A stretch of DNA of 61,725 bases from Candidatus Latescibacterota bacterium. Its GTDB lineage: Bacteria > Latescibacterota > UBA2968 > UBA8231. The notes under the pieces were generated by a model, which saw only the letters and a list, made by a program, of their open reading frames with translations, had not been told where the DNA came from and did no database searches. Position 1 is the stretch's first letter, and each line of letters starts with the position of its first letter. Positions 9,233 through 17,428 of the stretch are shown one piece after another. Both the position numbers and the translations under genes were made by a program. The stretch is taken from assembly GCA_007571365.1 (NCBI GenBank), contig RKRN01000226.1, forward strand, positions 1 through 61,725. Direction: 5' to 3'.

Positions 9233-9966
9233 AGGTGCGGTCCTTAGCTGGCTTAGGGTGATTGCCTCATTTTAGTACATTACGACTAACCGATGGTACG
9301 CGGTTAGCTCCCTTGGACCCGTGCCCTTCGACAAGCTCAGGGCACTCAGCCGCCGGGCAGACCCCGCTAGACCCCGCTACCCCCAGCGGCATGGCGTATG
9401 CCTTCGATAAGCTCAGGGCACTCAGCCGCGACTGCTTCTAACGCTACTGTGTAACGTCCAGTGCATACGGGCCACTGGCGGCTAGCAGTAATAGAGCATT
9501 TTTTTGAACGCCATCGGAAGGGTGGTTTAGTATAATTACCCTAAGTACACGACAGTAGGGCCTCAACTAGGAGTGCGGGCGTCTCGCCCGCATGGCGGGC
9601 CAGAGGCCCGCCCTCCCAGGGGCACCTAAAAGACGCACAGGTACGGTAGGTGTCGTGTACGATGTTACGCGGTGGCGTTAGCAGCCGTCGGCTCCTTGGG
9701 CGTTGTCCCGTGCGTGGGCTTCGACAAGATCCTGCGGTGTGCCCTACGCCGGTCGAACCGTAGGGACAGACCTATGTGTCTGTCCTAAAAAGAGGCTGCT
9801 GTTGCAATGATATGGGGCGGTTCGCGAACCGCCCCTACATTGGGCGCGGGCGTCTGGCCCGCGTGGGCGGGCCGGAGAAAACGCGGACGCACATTAGGCG
9901 TCGTGTACTGAGATAATTTCGCACCCGTATCGCGTGGGACACGACAAGGACAAACACAAAACAGGC
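9233..9966. repeat. Non-coding repeat-rich interval
   Basis: No convincing gene in about 730 nt between divergent genes. Contents: (i) two near-identical 29-bp direct repeats beginning CCTTCGA(C/T)AAGCTCAGGG at 9325-9353 and 9401-9429 (28 of 29 identical); (ii) two diverged copies of a GC-rich unit starting (G)CGGGCGTCT(C/G)GCCCGC near 9574 and 9846, each ending in GTCGTGTAC (9652-9660 and 9900-9908); (iii) a perfect 22-bp palindrome at 9814-9835, GGGGCGGTTCG and its complement; (iv) an imperfect inverted pair CTAAGTACACGAC (9541-9553) and GTCGTGTACTGAG (9900-9912), 12 of 13 matching. These look like dispersed or MITE-like repeats. Confidence 0.75.
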
Positions 9967-10641
9967 ATGAACGTCACGCGCTGCTTCGTCGTCAGCGATT
10001 TGCATCTCGGCTCGGCTTACTTTTACCATCGCGACTTTTTGTCGTGGTTGGATGCGTTGCCTAAAGGGGTGCCGCTGGTGCTCAACGGCGATGTCGTAGA
10101 TGAGCCGGGCCAAGCCCTGCCCGCCGCCCATCGGGCCGTGCTAGAGCGCCTCGGGCGCGAGTCGCAATCGCGGCTCGTGATCTGGGTGCATGGCAATCGC
10201 GATGCTCAATTCAAGCTGGCCGCGCCGGGGCAGATTCGCTTTGTCGATAGCTGGCGGCTCAATGAGCGGCTGCTCGTAATGCACGGCCATCGGCTCGACC
10301 GGCTGATGCCTAGGCATTCGGCGTTCAAGTGGGCTTTCCGCTGCTTGCACCGCTGCCGCATCTGGCTCGGCGGGCGCGATGCCCACGTGGCCGAGTACGC
10401 CAAGAAGTGGCCTTTGCTCTACCGAGTGCTCAACGAGCACGTAGCGCGCAACGCCCTGCGCGTGGCCCAGCAGGAGGGGGTTGAAGCTGTAGCCTGCGGG
10501 CACACGCACGCGGCTATGGCGATTGAGCGGCAGGGTCGGCGCTACTTCAATACCGGTGCTTGGACCGAAAAACCCCTTCACTTTCTCGAAGTAGCCCCGG
10601 ACCGCATGGCTCTACATACATACGAGGACGACTGTGATTAA
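9967..10641 (+). CDS. LpxH-like metallophosphoesterase
   Basis: Calcineurin-like phosphoesterase with the full metal-binding series: SDLHLGS (D-x-H), NGDVVD (GD), HGNRD (GNxD), MHGHRLD and CGHTHAAM (GHxH). The order and ~225-residue length fit LpxH/LpxH2 UDP-2,3-diacylglucosamine hydrolases, which make lipid X for lipid A on the inner face of the cytoplasmic membrane; YfcE-like or generic phosphoesterases are alternatives. ATG 9967 was chosen because it begins directly before the conserved domain, but no strong SD is visible; GTG 9934 would add 11 residues. The end overlaps the start of the M23 peptidase gene by 8 nt. Confidence 0.75.
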   Translation: MNVTRCFVVSDLHLGSAYFYHRDFLSWLDALPKGVPLVLNGDVVDEPGQALPAAHRAVLERLGRESQSRLVIWVHGNRDAQFKLAAPGQIRFVDSWRLNERLLVMHGHRLDRLMPRHSAFKWAFRCLHRCRIWLGGRDAHVAEYAKKWPLLYRVLNEHVARNALRVAQQEGVEAVACGHTHAAMAIERQGRRYFNTGAWTEKPLHFLEVAPDRMALHTYEDDCD

Positions 10642-12958
10642 AAGACACTCCTTACTGCGCGAAATTGAGGTCTCAGAAGCCGCGATCCGTCAGCGGCCAT
10701 CGGCCCGCTGGATTCCCGCTTGCGCGGCAACGACAATCCCTTGCGCCGGCACGCGCACCGCCGGGGTCGCGTACTTAGGGACCCTCTTATTGGCTGTGGC
10801 TTTGTGGCGGCCGGTGGGCGCCGAAGAAGGGGGCTTCACTTGGCCCCTGCGCCTTGCACCGGCTTTGTCTTCCACCTTCGGCGAATCGCGCTCCCGCGCT
10901 TTCCACGCCGGCATAGACCTCAAGACTTGGGGCGAGACCGGCCACCCGGTCCAGGCCTTGGCCGACGGCTATATCTGGCGCGTGCGCACCTCGCCTTGGG
11001 GTTATGGCCGAGCCTTGTACCTGAAATTGGCCGATGGCCGCATAGTGGTATATGCCCATCTAGCGGGCTTTGCCGCGCCTGTGGCCGAGCGCGTGCAGCA
11101 AGCACAGCAGCAGCGCGGACGCTATAGCGTGGATTTGTACTTTAAGGCGGGGGAAATCCCCGTGCGCGGCGGCGCGGTCATTGCTTGGAGCGGCGACAGC
11201 GGAGCCGGCCCACCCCATTTGCACCTAGAGCTGCGCGACGCCAATAACGTGGCGATCAATCCCTTGTTGCACGGATTCGCCATTGCCGATACGATCGCGC
11301 CGACTTTGCAACGCGTGGCCATCACGCCGCATGGCCGCATGGCCCAAGTGGCGGGAGGGCACGACCCTTATGTGCTGAATTTGCGCTGGCAGCCGAGCCG
11401 GGGGGAGTTCGTCGGGGTGCGGCCCGTGCAGGTGCTCGGCCCGGTGAGCGTTAGTGCGTTGATGTACGACAGGGCCGACGCCGCCCCCAACAAGCTCGCC
11501 CCCTATCGCGCGGCATTGCACATCGACGGCGATCTGGTTTTCGCGGCGCGCTACGAGCAGGTCCGATACGGCGATATGCACCAGCTATATTTGGACCGAC
11601 CGCTAACGGCCTTTAAGGGCGGGGTAGGTCGCTTTTACAACTTGTGCCGCCTACCGGGCAATCGGCTCAAATTCTACGAGGGGCCTAGCGATGGAATGCT
11701 GAAGTTGGCCAAGGGGCGACACGAAGCTGTCGTCGTCGTCGCGGATGTCAACGGCAACGAGAGCCGGGCGCGCTTTGGGTTGGTAGTTGACGAACCGCCG
11801 GTCATTGCCGAGGCGCGGATCGCGGCCGAAGCGAATGGAACCTTTATCGAGGCGCGGCTGAGCGATGCAGACGACCCGCTCGTGGAAGTAGAATTGGCCA
11901 ATTCGCGCGATGGCCAGAACTGGCGGCGCGTCGATTGGCGGCAGAGCCGCTCTGGCCCGCTCAAGTGGAAAATTCACCGCAACGCTTCCTACTGGCGGAT
12001 CCGAGCGCGGGATCCAGCGGGTGCTACGGCCTTTGCCGTTTGTCGCCTGCCCGAGGCCGCGGTGCCTGCCTTTGCCTTGGAGCGCCGTCCCCACGCGGAT
12101 TTCGTGGAACTTGTGATGCGCTATGAACAAGTGCCTAGCGCGGCGCCTTTGGTCCGCGCTGATACCGTTAATATCAGCCCGCGCCAGACCGGCTTGCGCG
12201 AGTTCCGGGTTGTAGTGCCGCTCGATCCAAGCGATCCAACAGGGAGGACGGTTTTGCTGCGGACGCCGGGGGCCGCGGTGCAAAAGATCGTCCTCGACCG
12301 GCAGTTAGTCAGGCCGGCGGTTGCGGCCAAGCTGACCTATGCCAACGGCGCGGTCGAGTTGGGCTTTGCCGCAGAGAGCGCGTACGCGCCGTTCTTCCCG
12401 CAAGTCGAGCCCTTTGAGCCGCAAGTGCCGGCTGCGCTAGTCGCAGTCGGGCCGGCTTTTGCCTTGGGGCCTGATGTTAGCTTTGACCACCGGGTTGAGT
12501 TGCGCTTGCGCTACGACCGGCGGGAAACGCTGCCGCCGGACAAGCTGGGCATCTACCGCGAGGTCGCCGCTGAAAAGTGGTCGCTGGTGAGCAATGAATG
12601 GGATGCTGTGGGTAGGCAGGTGGTGGCGCGGGTGCGCCGCCTGGGCCGCTATGCGCTGTTGGCCGACTTGGAACCCCCGCAGATCAGCGGTTTGCAGCCC
12701 GCTGAAGGAGCCGTTGTTGGCGCGCGCCCGGAAATTGTCGGCACAGTGCGCGACCGGGGCGCGGGCATTGGGCGGGAAACAGACCTTGAATTTACCCTCG
12801 ACGGACGTCCGCTGATCGCCGAATACGATCCAGAAGCCGGGCGCGTGTACGGGCATTTGCTGCAAGACTTGTCGCCGGGGGCGCACCGCCTAGTACTGAG
12901 AGTGCGGGATATGAGCGGCAACCAAGCCGAAGTCCATGCGGAATTTACTGTGCGCTAG
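10634..12958 (+). CDS. M23 (LytM) family metallopeptidase with C-terminal Ig-like domain
   Basis: 774-residue predicted envelope protein. A hydrophobic segment (YLGTLLLAVALW, ~48-59) serves as signal or anchor. The M23 domain covers ~85-215: zinc ligands H91 and D95 in FHAGIDL and H195/H197 in HLHLEL. Members cut peptidoglycan cross-bridges, or regulate such enzymes when ligands are lost; here the ligands are kept. The remaining ~550 residues form several beta-rich segments ending in an Ig-like module from ~680 (PQISGLQPAEGA...). The first 40 residues are odd (RWIPACAATTIPCAG): they are encoded by a copy of a dispersed genomic repeat, so the true start may be downstream of GTG 10634. The stop overlaps the convergent oxidoreductase stop by 4 nt. 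Confidence 0.85.
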   Translation: MIKRHSLLREIEVSEAAIRQRPSARWIPACAATTIPCAGTRTAGVAYLGTLLLAVALWRPVGAEEGGFTWPLRLAPALSSTFGESRSRAFHAGIDLKTWGETGHPVQALADGYIWRVRTSPWGYGRALYLKLADGRIVVYAHLAGFAAPVAERVQQAQQQRGRYSVDLYFKAGEIPVRGGAVIAWSGDSGAGPPHLHLELRDANNVAINPLLHGFAIADTIAPTLQRVAITPHGRMAQVAGGHDPYVLNLRWQPSRGEFVGVRPVQVLGPVSVSALMYDRADAAPNKLAPYRAALHIDGDLVFAARYEQVRYGDMHQLYLDRPLTAFKGGVGRFYNLCRLPGNRLKFYEGPSDGMLKLAKGRHEAVVVVADVNGNESRARFGLVVDEPPVIAEARIAAEANGTFIEARLSDADDPLVEVELANSRDGQNWRRVDWRQSRSGPLKWKIHRNASYWRIRARDPAGATAFAVCRLPEAAVPAFALERRPHADFVELVMRYEQVPSAAPLVRADTVNISPRQTGLREFRVVVPLDPSDPTGRTVLLRTPGAAVQKIVLDRQLVRPAVAAKLTYANGAVELGFAAESAYAPFFPQVEPFEPQVPAALVAVGPAFALGPDVSFDHRVELRLRYDRRETLPPDKLGIYREVAAEKWSLVSNEWDAVGRQVVARVRRLGRYALLADLEPPQISGLQPAEGAVVGARPEIVGTVRDRGAGIGRETDLEFTLDGRPLIAEYDPEAGRVYGHLLQDLSPGAHRLVLRVRDMSGNQAEVHAEFTVR
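10705..10745. repeat. Dispersed-repeat-like sequence inside the 5' end of the M23 gene
   Basis: CGCTGGATTCCCGCTTGCGC and the following CAACGACAAT resemble the widespread intergenic repeat type of the form CTGGATTCCCGC...GGAATGACA. A weaker relative lies at 3990-4024 in the gap before the RmlB-like gene. It sits in the low-complexity signal region of the M23 gene, which suggests insertion into the leader or a mis-set start. Confidence 0.4.
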
Positions 12959-13965
12959 CGCAGCGGCACCGGGGCCCCGGCTTGGCGCAGCGACGCCTGT
13001 GCAGCCTCCAAGACCCGCACGACGCGCAGGCCGTCGTGGCCATCGCTGCGAGGTGCTTGGCCGGTGCGTATGCACTCGACGAAATGCTGGCACTCCAGCT
13101 TGAGCGGCTCGGCCATGTGCAGCCGCGGAATGACGACATCGCCAAAGCGCAGCGCGATAGAGTCGCCATAGGAGTCGTATTGCGGCCGCTCGGCCGATTT
13201 GTCGTAGATACGCACCTTTTCCGTGCTTTCCACATCGTCAAACACCGCCATCTTGCGGCTGCCAACTATGGTCAGGCGGCGGATGCGGTGTGGGTCGAGC
13301 CAAGAGAGTTGCATCTGCGCCATCTTGCCATCGGCAAAGTGCAAATTGGCAAAGACCACGTCTTCGACGTCGGGTTGCAGATAGCACTCGCCGCGGGCAC
13401 TGACCGCATCCGGCTCTTGGCCGAGTAGGTAGAGGATGACCGCTATGTCGTGTGGTGCCAAGCTCCACAAGGCGTTTTCGTCGCGGCGGACAATGCCCAA
13501 GTTGACGCGCTGGGAGTACAGATAATACAAGTCGCCCAACGCGCCCTCCCACACCAAATCGTGCAGCATTTGCACGGCCGGGTGGTACTTCATCAGGTGC
13601 CCGACCATCAGCACCCGGTCGCGCTCGGCGGCTAGTTCGACCAAGTGGGCCGATGTGGCAGCGTCGAGGGTCATGGGCTTTTCGACGTACACGTGCTTGC
13701 CCCGCTGAAGGGCGCGGCAGGCCAATTCGTAGTGCTGGGCAGCCGGGACGGCCAATACTACGGCGTCGAGCGCGTCGTTGCCGAGCACCTCGTCGTAATG
13801 AGCGGTGATGGGTATTTGTGGGTACTGGCGCTGAAGGGCGCGGCGAATTTCCGCGCTGGAGTCGCACACTTGGCGCAGATGGACCTCGGGCAGATCGCGG
13901 AAGACGCGCACTAGGTTTTTGCCCCAATACCCCGCGCCGATGCAGGCGATTTGAACGCGGTTCAT
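12955..13965 (-). CDS. Gfo/Idh/MocA family oxidoreductase
   Basis: 336-residue NAD(P)-dependent sugar or inositol dehydrogenase-like protein. The dinucleotide motif IGAGYWGKN is at the N-terminus, the family signature EKP (YVEKPMTLD) follows at about residue 100, and the C-terminal half has the substrate-side beta-sheet with VGHLMKYHPAV. Members acting on nucleotide sugars (WbpB/WlbA-like 3-dehydrogenases) are the closest in feel, but the substrate cannot be assigned. The ATG at 13965 overlaps the mrp stop as ATGA, so it is translated after mrp. A longer in-frame reading to 14451 exists but is arginine-rich antisense of mrp and was discarded. Confidence 0.88.
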   Translation of the reverse strand: MNRVQIACIGAGYWGKNLVRVFRDLPEVHLRQVCDSSAEIRRALQRQYPQIPITAHYDEVLGNDALDAVVLAVPAAQHYELACRALQRGKHVYVEKPMTLDAATSAHLVELAAERDRVLMVGHLMKYHPAVQMLHDLVWEGALGDLYYLYSQRVNLGIVRRDENALWSLAPHDIAVILYLLGQEPDAVSARGECYLQPDVEDVVFANLHFADGKMAQMQLSWLDPHRIRRLTIVGSRKMAVFDDVESTEKVRIYDKSAERPQYDSYGDSIALRFGDVVIPRLHMAEPLKLECQHFVECIRTGQAPRSDGHDGLRVVRVLEAAQASLRQAGAPVPLR

Positions 13966-14753
13966 CGGCACTGAAAATAAGTGCCGATGTCGGCGGCTAG
14001 ACTGGCCAAGGCTCGACCGACCTCGGTTTGCGGATGCGTTGTGACAACCGGCTCGCCGGCGTCGGCTTGGCTGCGGACGAGCTGGTCGAGCGGAATTTCG
14101 CCCAGATAGGGAATGTCCAAGCGGCTGGCTGTGGCGCGGCCTCCGCCAGCTCCGAAGATGGGATCGGCATGGCCGCAGTGACCGCAGCGGAAATAGCTCA
14201 TGTTCTCGACCAAACCGACGATGGGAACCTCGGTCTGGCGGAACATCTCGACGCCGCGCCGCACGTCTGCGAGCGCAATAGCCGAGGGCGTGGTGATGAT
14301 TAAGGCTGCGGTCAAGGGTGCTACTTGGGTCAGCGTGATTTGTACATCCCCGGTCCCAGGAGGTAGGTCTATGAGCAAGAGGTCGAGTTCGCCCCAAGTG
14401 ATGTTGAAGAGGAATTGGTGCATCATCTTGGCCAGCATCGGGCCGCGCCACACGACCGGGGTGCCCGCGTCGATGAGCAGCCCCATGGAAATGGCTTTGA
14501 GGCCGTGCGTGGACAAGGGCTGGATGCGGCCGTGGTCCGCGGTCGGTCGGCCCGCTAGGCCTAGCAATCCCGGAATGTTGGGGCCGTAGATGTCGGCGTC
14601 GAGTAAGCCGATCTGTAGCCCTTGGCTGGCCAAGCTCACGGCCAAGTTGGCGCAGAGCGTGGACTTGCCGACGCCGCCCTTGCCGCTGGATATGGCTAGC
14701 GTATCTTTGATGCCGGGAATGGGTTGGCGGTTGTGGGTTTGTGGGGCGTTCAC
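13962..14753 (-). CDS. mrp: Mrp/ApbC-type P-loop Fe-S cluster carrier ATPase
   Basis: 263-residue MinD-superfamily ATPase with deviant Walker A SGKGGVGKST at 23-32, the switch region DADIYGPNIPGLLG, and a C-terminal CGHCGHADPIFG where the CxxC pair bridges the cluster at the dimer interface. Mrp/Nbp35-like proteins insert Fe-S clusters into client enzymes such as the YjhG-type dehydratase nearby. GTG 14753 is preferred over TTG 14777: AGGA sits 6 nt before it, while a transcript from the promoter at 14793-14821 would leave only ~9 nt before 14777. The usual N-terminal MIP18/DUF59 domain is absent, giving the short form. It leads an operon with the oxidoreductase. Confidence 0.9.
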   Translation of the reverse strand: MNAPQTHNRQPIPGIKDTLAISSGKGGVGKSTLCANLAVSLASQGLQIGLLDADIYGPNIPGLLGLAGRPTADHGRIQPLSTHGLKAISMGLLIDAGTPVVWRGPMLAKMMHQFLFNITWGELDLLLIDLPPGTGDVQITLTQVAPLTAALIITTPSAIALADVRRGVEMFRQTEVPIVGLVENMSYFRCGHCGHADPIFGAGGGRATASRLDIPYLGEIPLDQLVRSQADAGEPVVTTHPQTEVGRALASLAADIGTYFQCR

Positions 14754-14792
14754 TGAAGTTCCTGCCGCGTAGTGCAAAATTTGAAGTTTTGA

Positions 14793-14821
14793 AGTATAGA
14801 CGAAAGGCCGCCTCGCGGCAA
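14793..14821 (-). promoter_or_regulatory. Predicted sigma-70 promoter for mrp
   Basis: On the minus strand: TTGCCG (14821-14816), 17-nt spacer, TATACT (14798-14793). Start of transcription expected near 14786, about 33 nt before GTG 14753. Confidence 0.5.
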
Positions 14822-14884
14822 GAGTAGGAACCAGGTGTCGGACGAGGAGTTCAAGCGAAAGTGGTTAGTGAAAGAACAACTACT

Positions 14885-16288
14885 ATGAAGGTTGTCATAG
14901 CATGTATCGCTGGACTGCTTTTAGGGGGTAGAGCCGGGGCGGAGCCGGTGATCGAGGGGCAGGTGCGGCTGTCTAGCGGGCTGCCAGCGGCCGGGGTACA
15001 AGTGGCGTTGTTCGACCTGAGCGATTTGCGTCAGGGATGGACGCAGGTGGCGACGGATGCGGACGGGCAGTTTGCGTTTCCGTTGGCAGCCGCAGTCCGG
15101 CCGGCTGGGTTTGGGCTGGGGCAGAACTATCCGAATCCGTTTAATCCGGGGACGGTGATTCCCTACGAATTGGCGACGACGACACAGGTGCGGCTGGAAG
15201 TGTTCAACTTGCTCGGGCAGCGACTAGCGACGCTGGTGGATGGGGTGCGGTCGGCGGGTATGCACACGGCCCGGTGGGATGCACGGGATGCGTCCGGGCA
15301 TGGGGTGGCGGCCGGCGTGTATGTCTATCGGCTGACGGCTGGCGGCGCGACTCGGACGCGGCAGATGGTGTTGGTGGATGGGGCGGCTGGCGGCGCGGTG
15401 AGTGCGGTCCCGCCGCCGAGGACGGCAGTTGATCCGACGATGCAAACGGCCTACGGGTTGGTGGTTTCGGGGGCGGGGGTGGTCGCCTACGTGGACGCGG
15501 ATTTTCGCGTTGGCGTGGGGCCGGTGGAAGTGGTGGTTGAGTCCGTGGAGCTAGCGGGCAGCGGTAAGAGGGTGCAGACGGAGCGTGGGGTTTTGGGTGA
15601 TGTGGATAATAACGGCCACGTTGAGTTGCTTGACGCACTGATGGTGGCCATGTACGTCGCCAATCCCGCGACGGTGCTGCCGAATGGGGGTGCTATTGCG
15701 CTCGGCGATGTGAACGGCGATGGCGCGATTGACATTGCAGACGCTTGGCTGATTGGGTTGTATGCCTCAAACCCATTGGATACGAGGTTGCCGCCGGAGA
15801 TTGGCGAGTCTGTAGATCTCGGCGATAGGGGGCGAGTCTTGGCGGCTGTGGAGTTTGGCGACGAGTGGGGCTTCATCGACCCGCAAGGCAACTATGTCAT
15901 TAACCCACAATTTGATTCTGCTTCGTCGTTTTCAGAAGGACTGGCGGCTGTGAGGGTCGGCGATGGGGATACAGGCAAGTGGGGCTTTATCGACCCGCAA
16001 GGCAACTATGTCATCAACCCACAATTCGACTACGCTTCGTCGTTTTCGGAAGGACTGGCGGCTGTGAGGGTCGGCGATGGGGATACAGGCAAGTGGGGCT
16101 TTATCGACCCGCAAGGCGACTACGTCATCAACCCGCAATTTGACGACACTTCATCGTTTTCGGAAGGACTGGCGGCTGTAAGGGTCGGCGGTTGGGACAC
16201 AGGCAAGTGGGGCTTCATCGATCCGCAAGGCAACTACGTCATCAACCCACAATTCGACCGCTTGCACTCATTCCGCCAGAGCTTCTAG
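14885..16288 (+). CDS. Secreted protein: FlgD-like sorting module, dockerin-like segment, WG repeats
   Basis: 467 residues from ATG 14885, which begins a signal peptide (MKVVIACIAGLLLGG...AEP). Order: a carboxypeptidase-regulatory-like beta domain (~20-70); a FlgD-like/T9SS type A module with LGQNYPNPFNPGTVIPYEL and AGVYVYRL; a dockerin-type pair of calcium loops (DVDNNGHVELLDAL and DVNGDGAIDIADAW); then WG repeats, each starting WGFIDPQGxYVINPQFD. The module normally found at the extreme C-terminus for type IX secretion is internal here, so sorting by it is doubtful. The last repeat breaks off after FD with RLHSFRQSF and a TAG where the pattern predicts SEGLA. Function probably cell-surface binding; no enzymatic motif seen. 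Confidence 0.8.
   Translation: MKVVIACIAGLLLGGRAGAEPVIEGQVRLSSGLPAAGVQVALFDLSDLRQGWTQVATDADGQFAFPLAAAVRPAGFGLGQNYPNPFNPGTVIPYELATTTQVRLEVFNLLGQRLATLVDGVRSAGMHTARWDARDASGHGVAAGVYVYRLTAGGATRTRQMVLVDGAAGGAVSAVPPPRTAVDPTMQTAYGLVVSGAGVVAYVDADFRVGVGPVEVVVESVELAGSGKRVQTERGVLGDVDNNGHVELLDALMVAMYVANPATVLPNGGAIALGDVNGDGAIDIADAWLIGLYASNPLDTRLPPEIGESVDLGDRGRVLAAVEFGDEWGFIDPQGNYVINPQFDSASSFSEGLAAVRVGDGDTGKWGFIDPQGNYVINPQFDYASSFSEGLAAVRVGDGDTGKWGFIDPQGDYVINPQFDDTSSFSEGLAAVRVGGWDTGKWGFIDPQGNYVINPQFDRLHSFRQSF
15863..16270 (+). repeat. Near-identical tandem 114-bp coding repeats (WG repeats)
   Basis: Unit starts at 15863, 15977, 16091 and 16205 are exactly 114 bp (38 codons) apart. Units 1-3 are complete and the fourth is partial. 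Nucleotide identity between units is very high, with scattered third-position changes, implying recent expansion or gene conversion. Recombination between units could change copy number and so the length of the surface protein. Confidence 0.9.
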
Positions 16289-16405
16289 CCCGTGTGGGAC
16301 GAGCAGGGGATGTCCGAGAAGCTACGTTGCAATGGTTTGTTTGGCGAGTGCCGGGCTAAAGCGGCTAGACCGGCTTTACAAGGATGCAGAGCGATAGGAG
16401 TTCCA

Positions 16406-17266
16406 ATGTACTTTACCATTTCGTACCGAATCGCGCTTTTGGCGGTCGTTTTGGCCCCCTTGGGTTGCACCAATGTCAACCAGATGCACAAGCTCTATCA
16501 GGAGGGCGACCACGCGCAGTTAGATCGGATCATGGAGATCGTCTCGCGCCAGGACTATCCCTATGCCACGCGGCGCAAGGCCGCCCGCATCCTCGGCGAA
16601 ATCGGCGACCCGCGCGCCGTGCCGGTGCTGAAAATGGCACTGCAAGACTACGACCAGCGCACTACGCTCAAGCAGGACGCGCTCCGCGCTCTGGGCACCA
16701 TCGGCGACCAGAGCGCGGCCTTGGATATAGGGAGGTTGCTCAACTACTCGCTCAACACGGCCGACGCCGAACTGCGAATGGCTGCTGTTGAAGCACTCGG
16801 GCAGATGGGGGGGGTCAAGGCGGCTGAGATTTTGGTCAATGCCCTCGACTATTACGACATGCTTACCCTGCGCTCTGAGCAGCGAACCCTCCGGGGGGTG
16901 TTCACCGGCGAGGAGATAGACCCCTATGCCTACGGACGGATGCACCCCGACTCCACGAACGGCCCGCGCCGCTATCCAAATGTGGGATTGGACCCCTTTG
17001 GGGAGGGGGGCCAGCCTCGGGTGAGTATGTTCGGGACGCCCATTGAGCCTACGCAGATGGAATACGACCCCACGCCTGAGGAGCGCACCCTAACCCATCA
17101 GGCACTTACAGCCGTGGGCGAGGAAGCCATTCCAGTGATTGAAAATCACCTAGGCAGCCTGCGCGTAAGCCGCCCGACCTTGCGCAAAGAACTTTTGGCT
17201 ATAATAGGCGAAATCACCGGTGCGCCGCCGGTGGTAGAAGCCGATTCTACAGTCTCCGATCGGTAA
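16406..17266 (+). CDS. HEAT-repeat lipoprotein
   Basis: 286 residues. ATG 16406 is preceded by AGGAG at 16396-16400, 5 nt away, and opens a lipoprotein signal peptide with lipobox LAPLGC (C21). The mature protein contains HEAT/PBS-lyase-type alpha-helical repeats: RKAARILGEIGDPRAVPVL, QDALRALGTIGDQSAAL and RMAAVEALGQMGGVKAAEIL, a scaffold for protein-protein contact. A proline-rich stretch follows and then another helical pair. It is probably membrane-anchored in the periplasm; partner unknown. An in-frame extension upstream to 16292 lacks a start signal and was not used. Confidence 0.85.
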   Translation: MYFTISYRIALLAVVLAPLGCTNVNQMHKLYQEGDHAQLDRIMEIVSRQDYPYATRRKAARILGEIGDPRAVPVLKMALQDYDQRTTLKQDALRALGTIGDQSAALDIGRLLNYSLNTADAELRMAAVEALGQMGGVKAAEILVNALDYYDMLTLRSEQRTLRGVFTGEEIDPYAYGRMHPDSTNGPRRYPNVGLDPFGEGGQPRVSMFGTPIEPTQMEYDPTPEERTLTHQALTAVGEEAIPVIENHLGSLRVSRPTLRKELLAIIGEITGAPPVVEADSTVSDR

Positions 17267-17267
17267 G

Positions 17268-17296
17268 TTGACAAGGGGACACCAAGCGCATATAAT
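17268..17296 (+). promoter_or_regulatory. Consensus sigma-70 promoter TTGACA-17-TATAAT
   Basis: TTGACA at 17268-17273, 17-nt spacer, TATAAT at 17291-17296: a perfect match to the housekeeping consensus, starting two bases after the HEAT lipoprotein stop. It drives the UVR-motif gene at 17429 through a ~125-nt leader that contains an inverted repeat (CCGCCTT...AAGGCGG, ~17338-17354) and a GGCC-GAAA-GGCC tetraloop hairpin. A second TATAAT at 17405-17410 with a weaker TTTACC 18 nt upstream could give a shorter transcript. Confidence 0.8.
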
Positions 17297-17428
17297 AGGG
17301 CGATTCTATCCGAAAATCACCGAGATACGCGCTAGTTCCGCCTTGTTGAAGGCGGGATACGCAGACGCTTGGTTCGCCTGTTTACCCCCGGCCGAAAGGC
17401 CAAGTATAATTCGAGGTTGTCCCCCATT

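Noticed and set aside
9531-9536. TATAAT in the repeat interval as a promoter
   Set aside because: The only TTGAAC upstream is 21 nt away, and no gene starts within 400 nt.
12955-14451. 498-codon minus-strand frame spanning the oxidoreductase and beyond
   Set aside because: Codons above 13965 are the antisense-like second frame of mrp, arginine/proline-rich; the real oxidoreductase start overlaps the mrp stop as ATGA.
15863-16270. Regular spaced repeats considered as CRISPR
   Set aside because: Units are 114 bp, contiguous and in frame, encoding WG repeats; no spacers.
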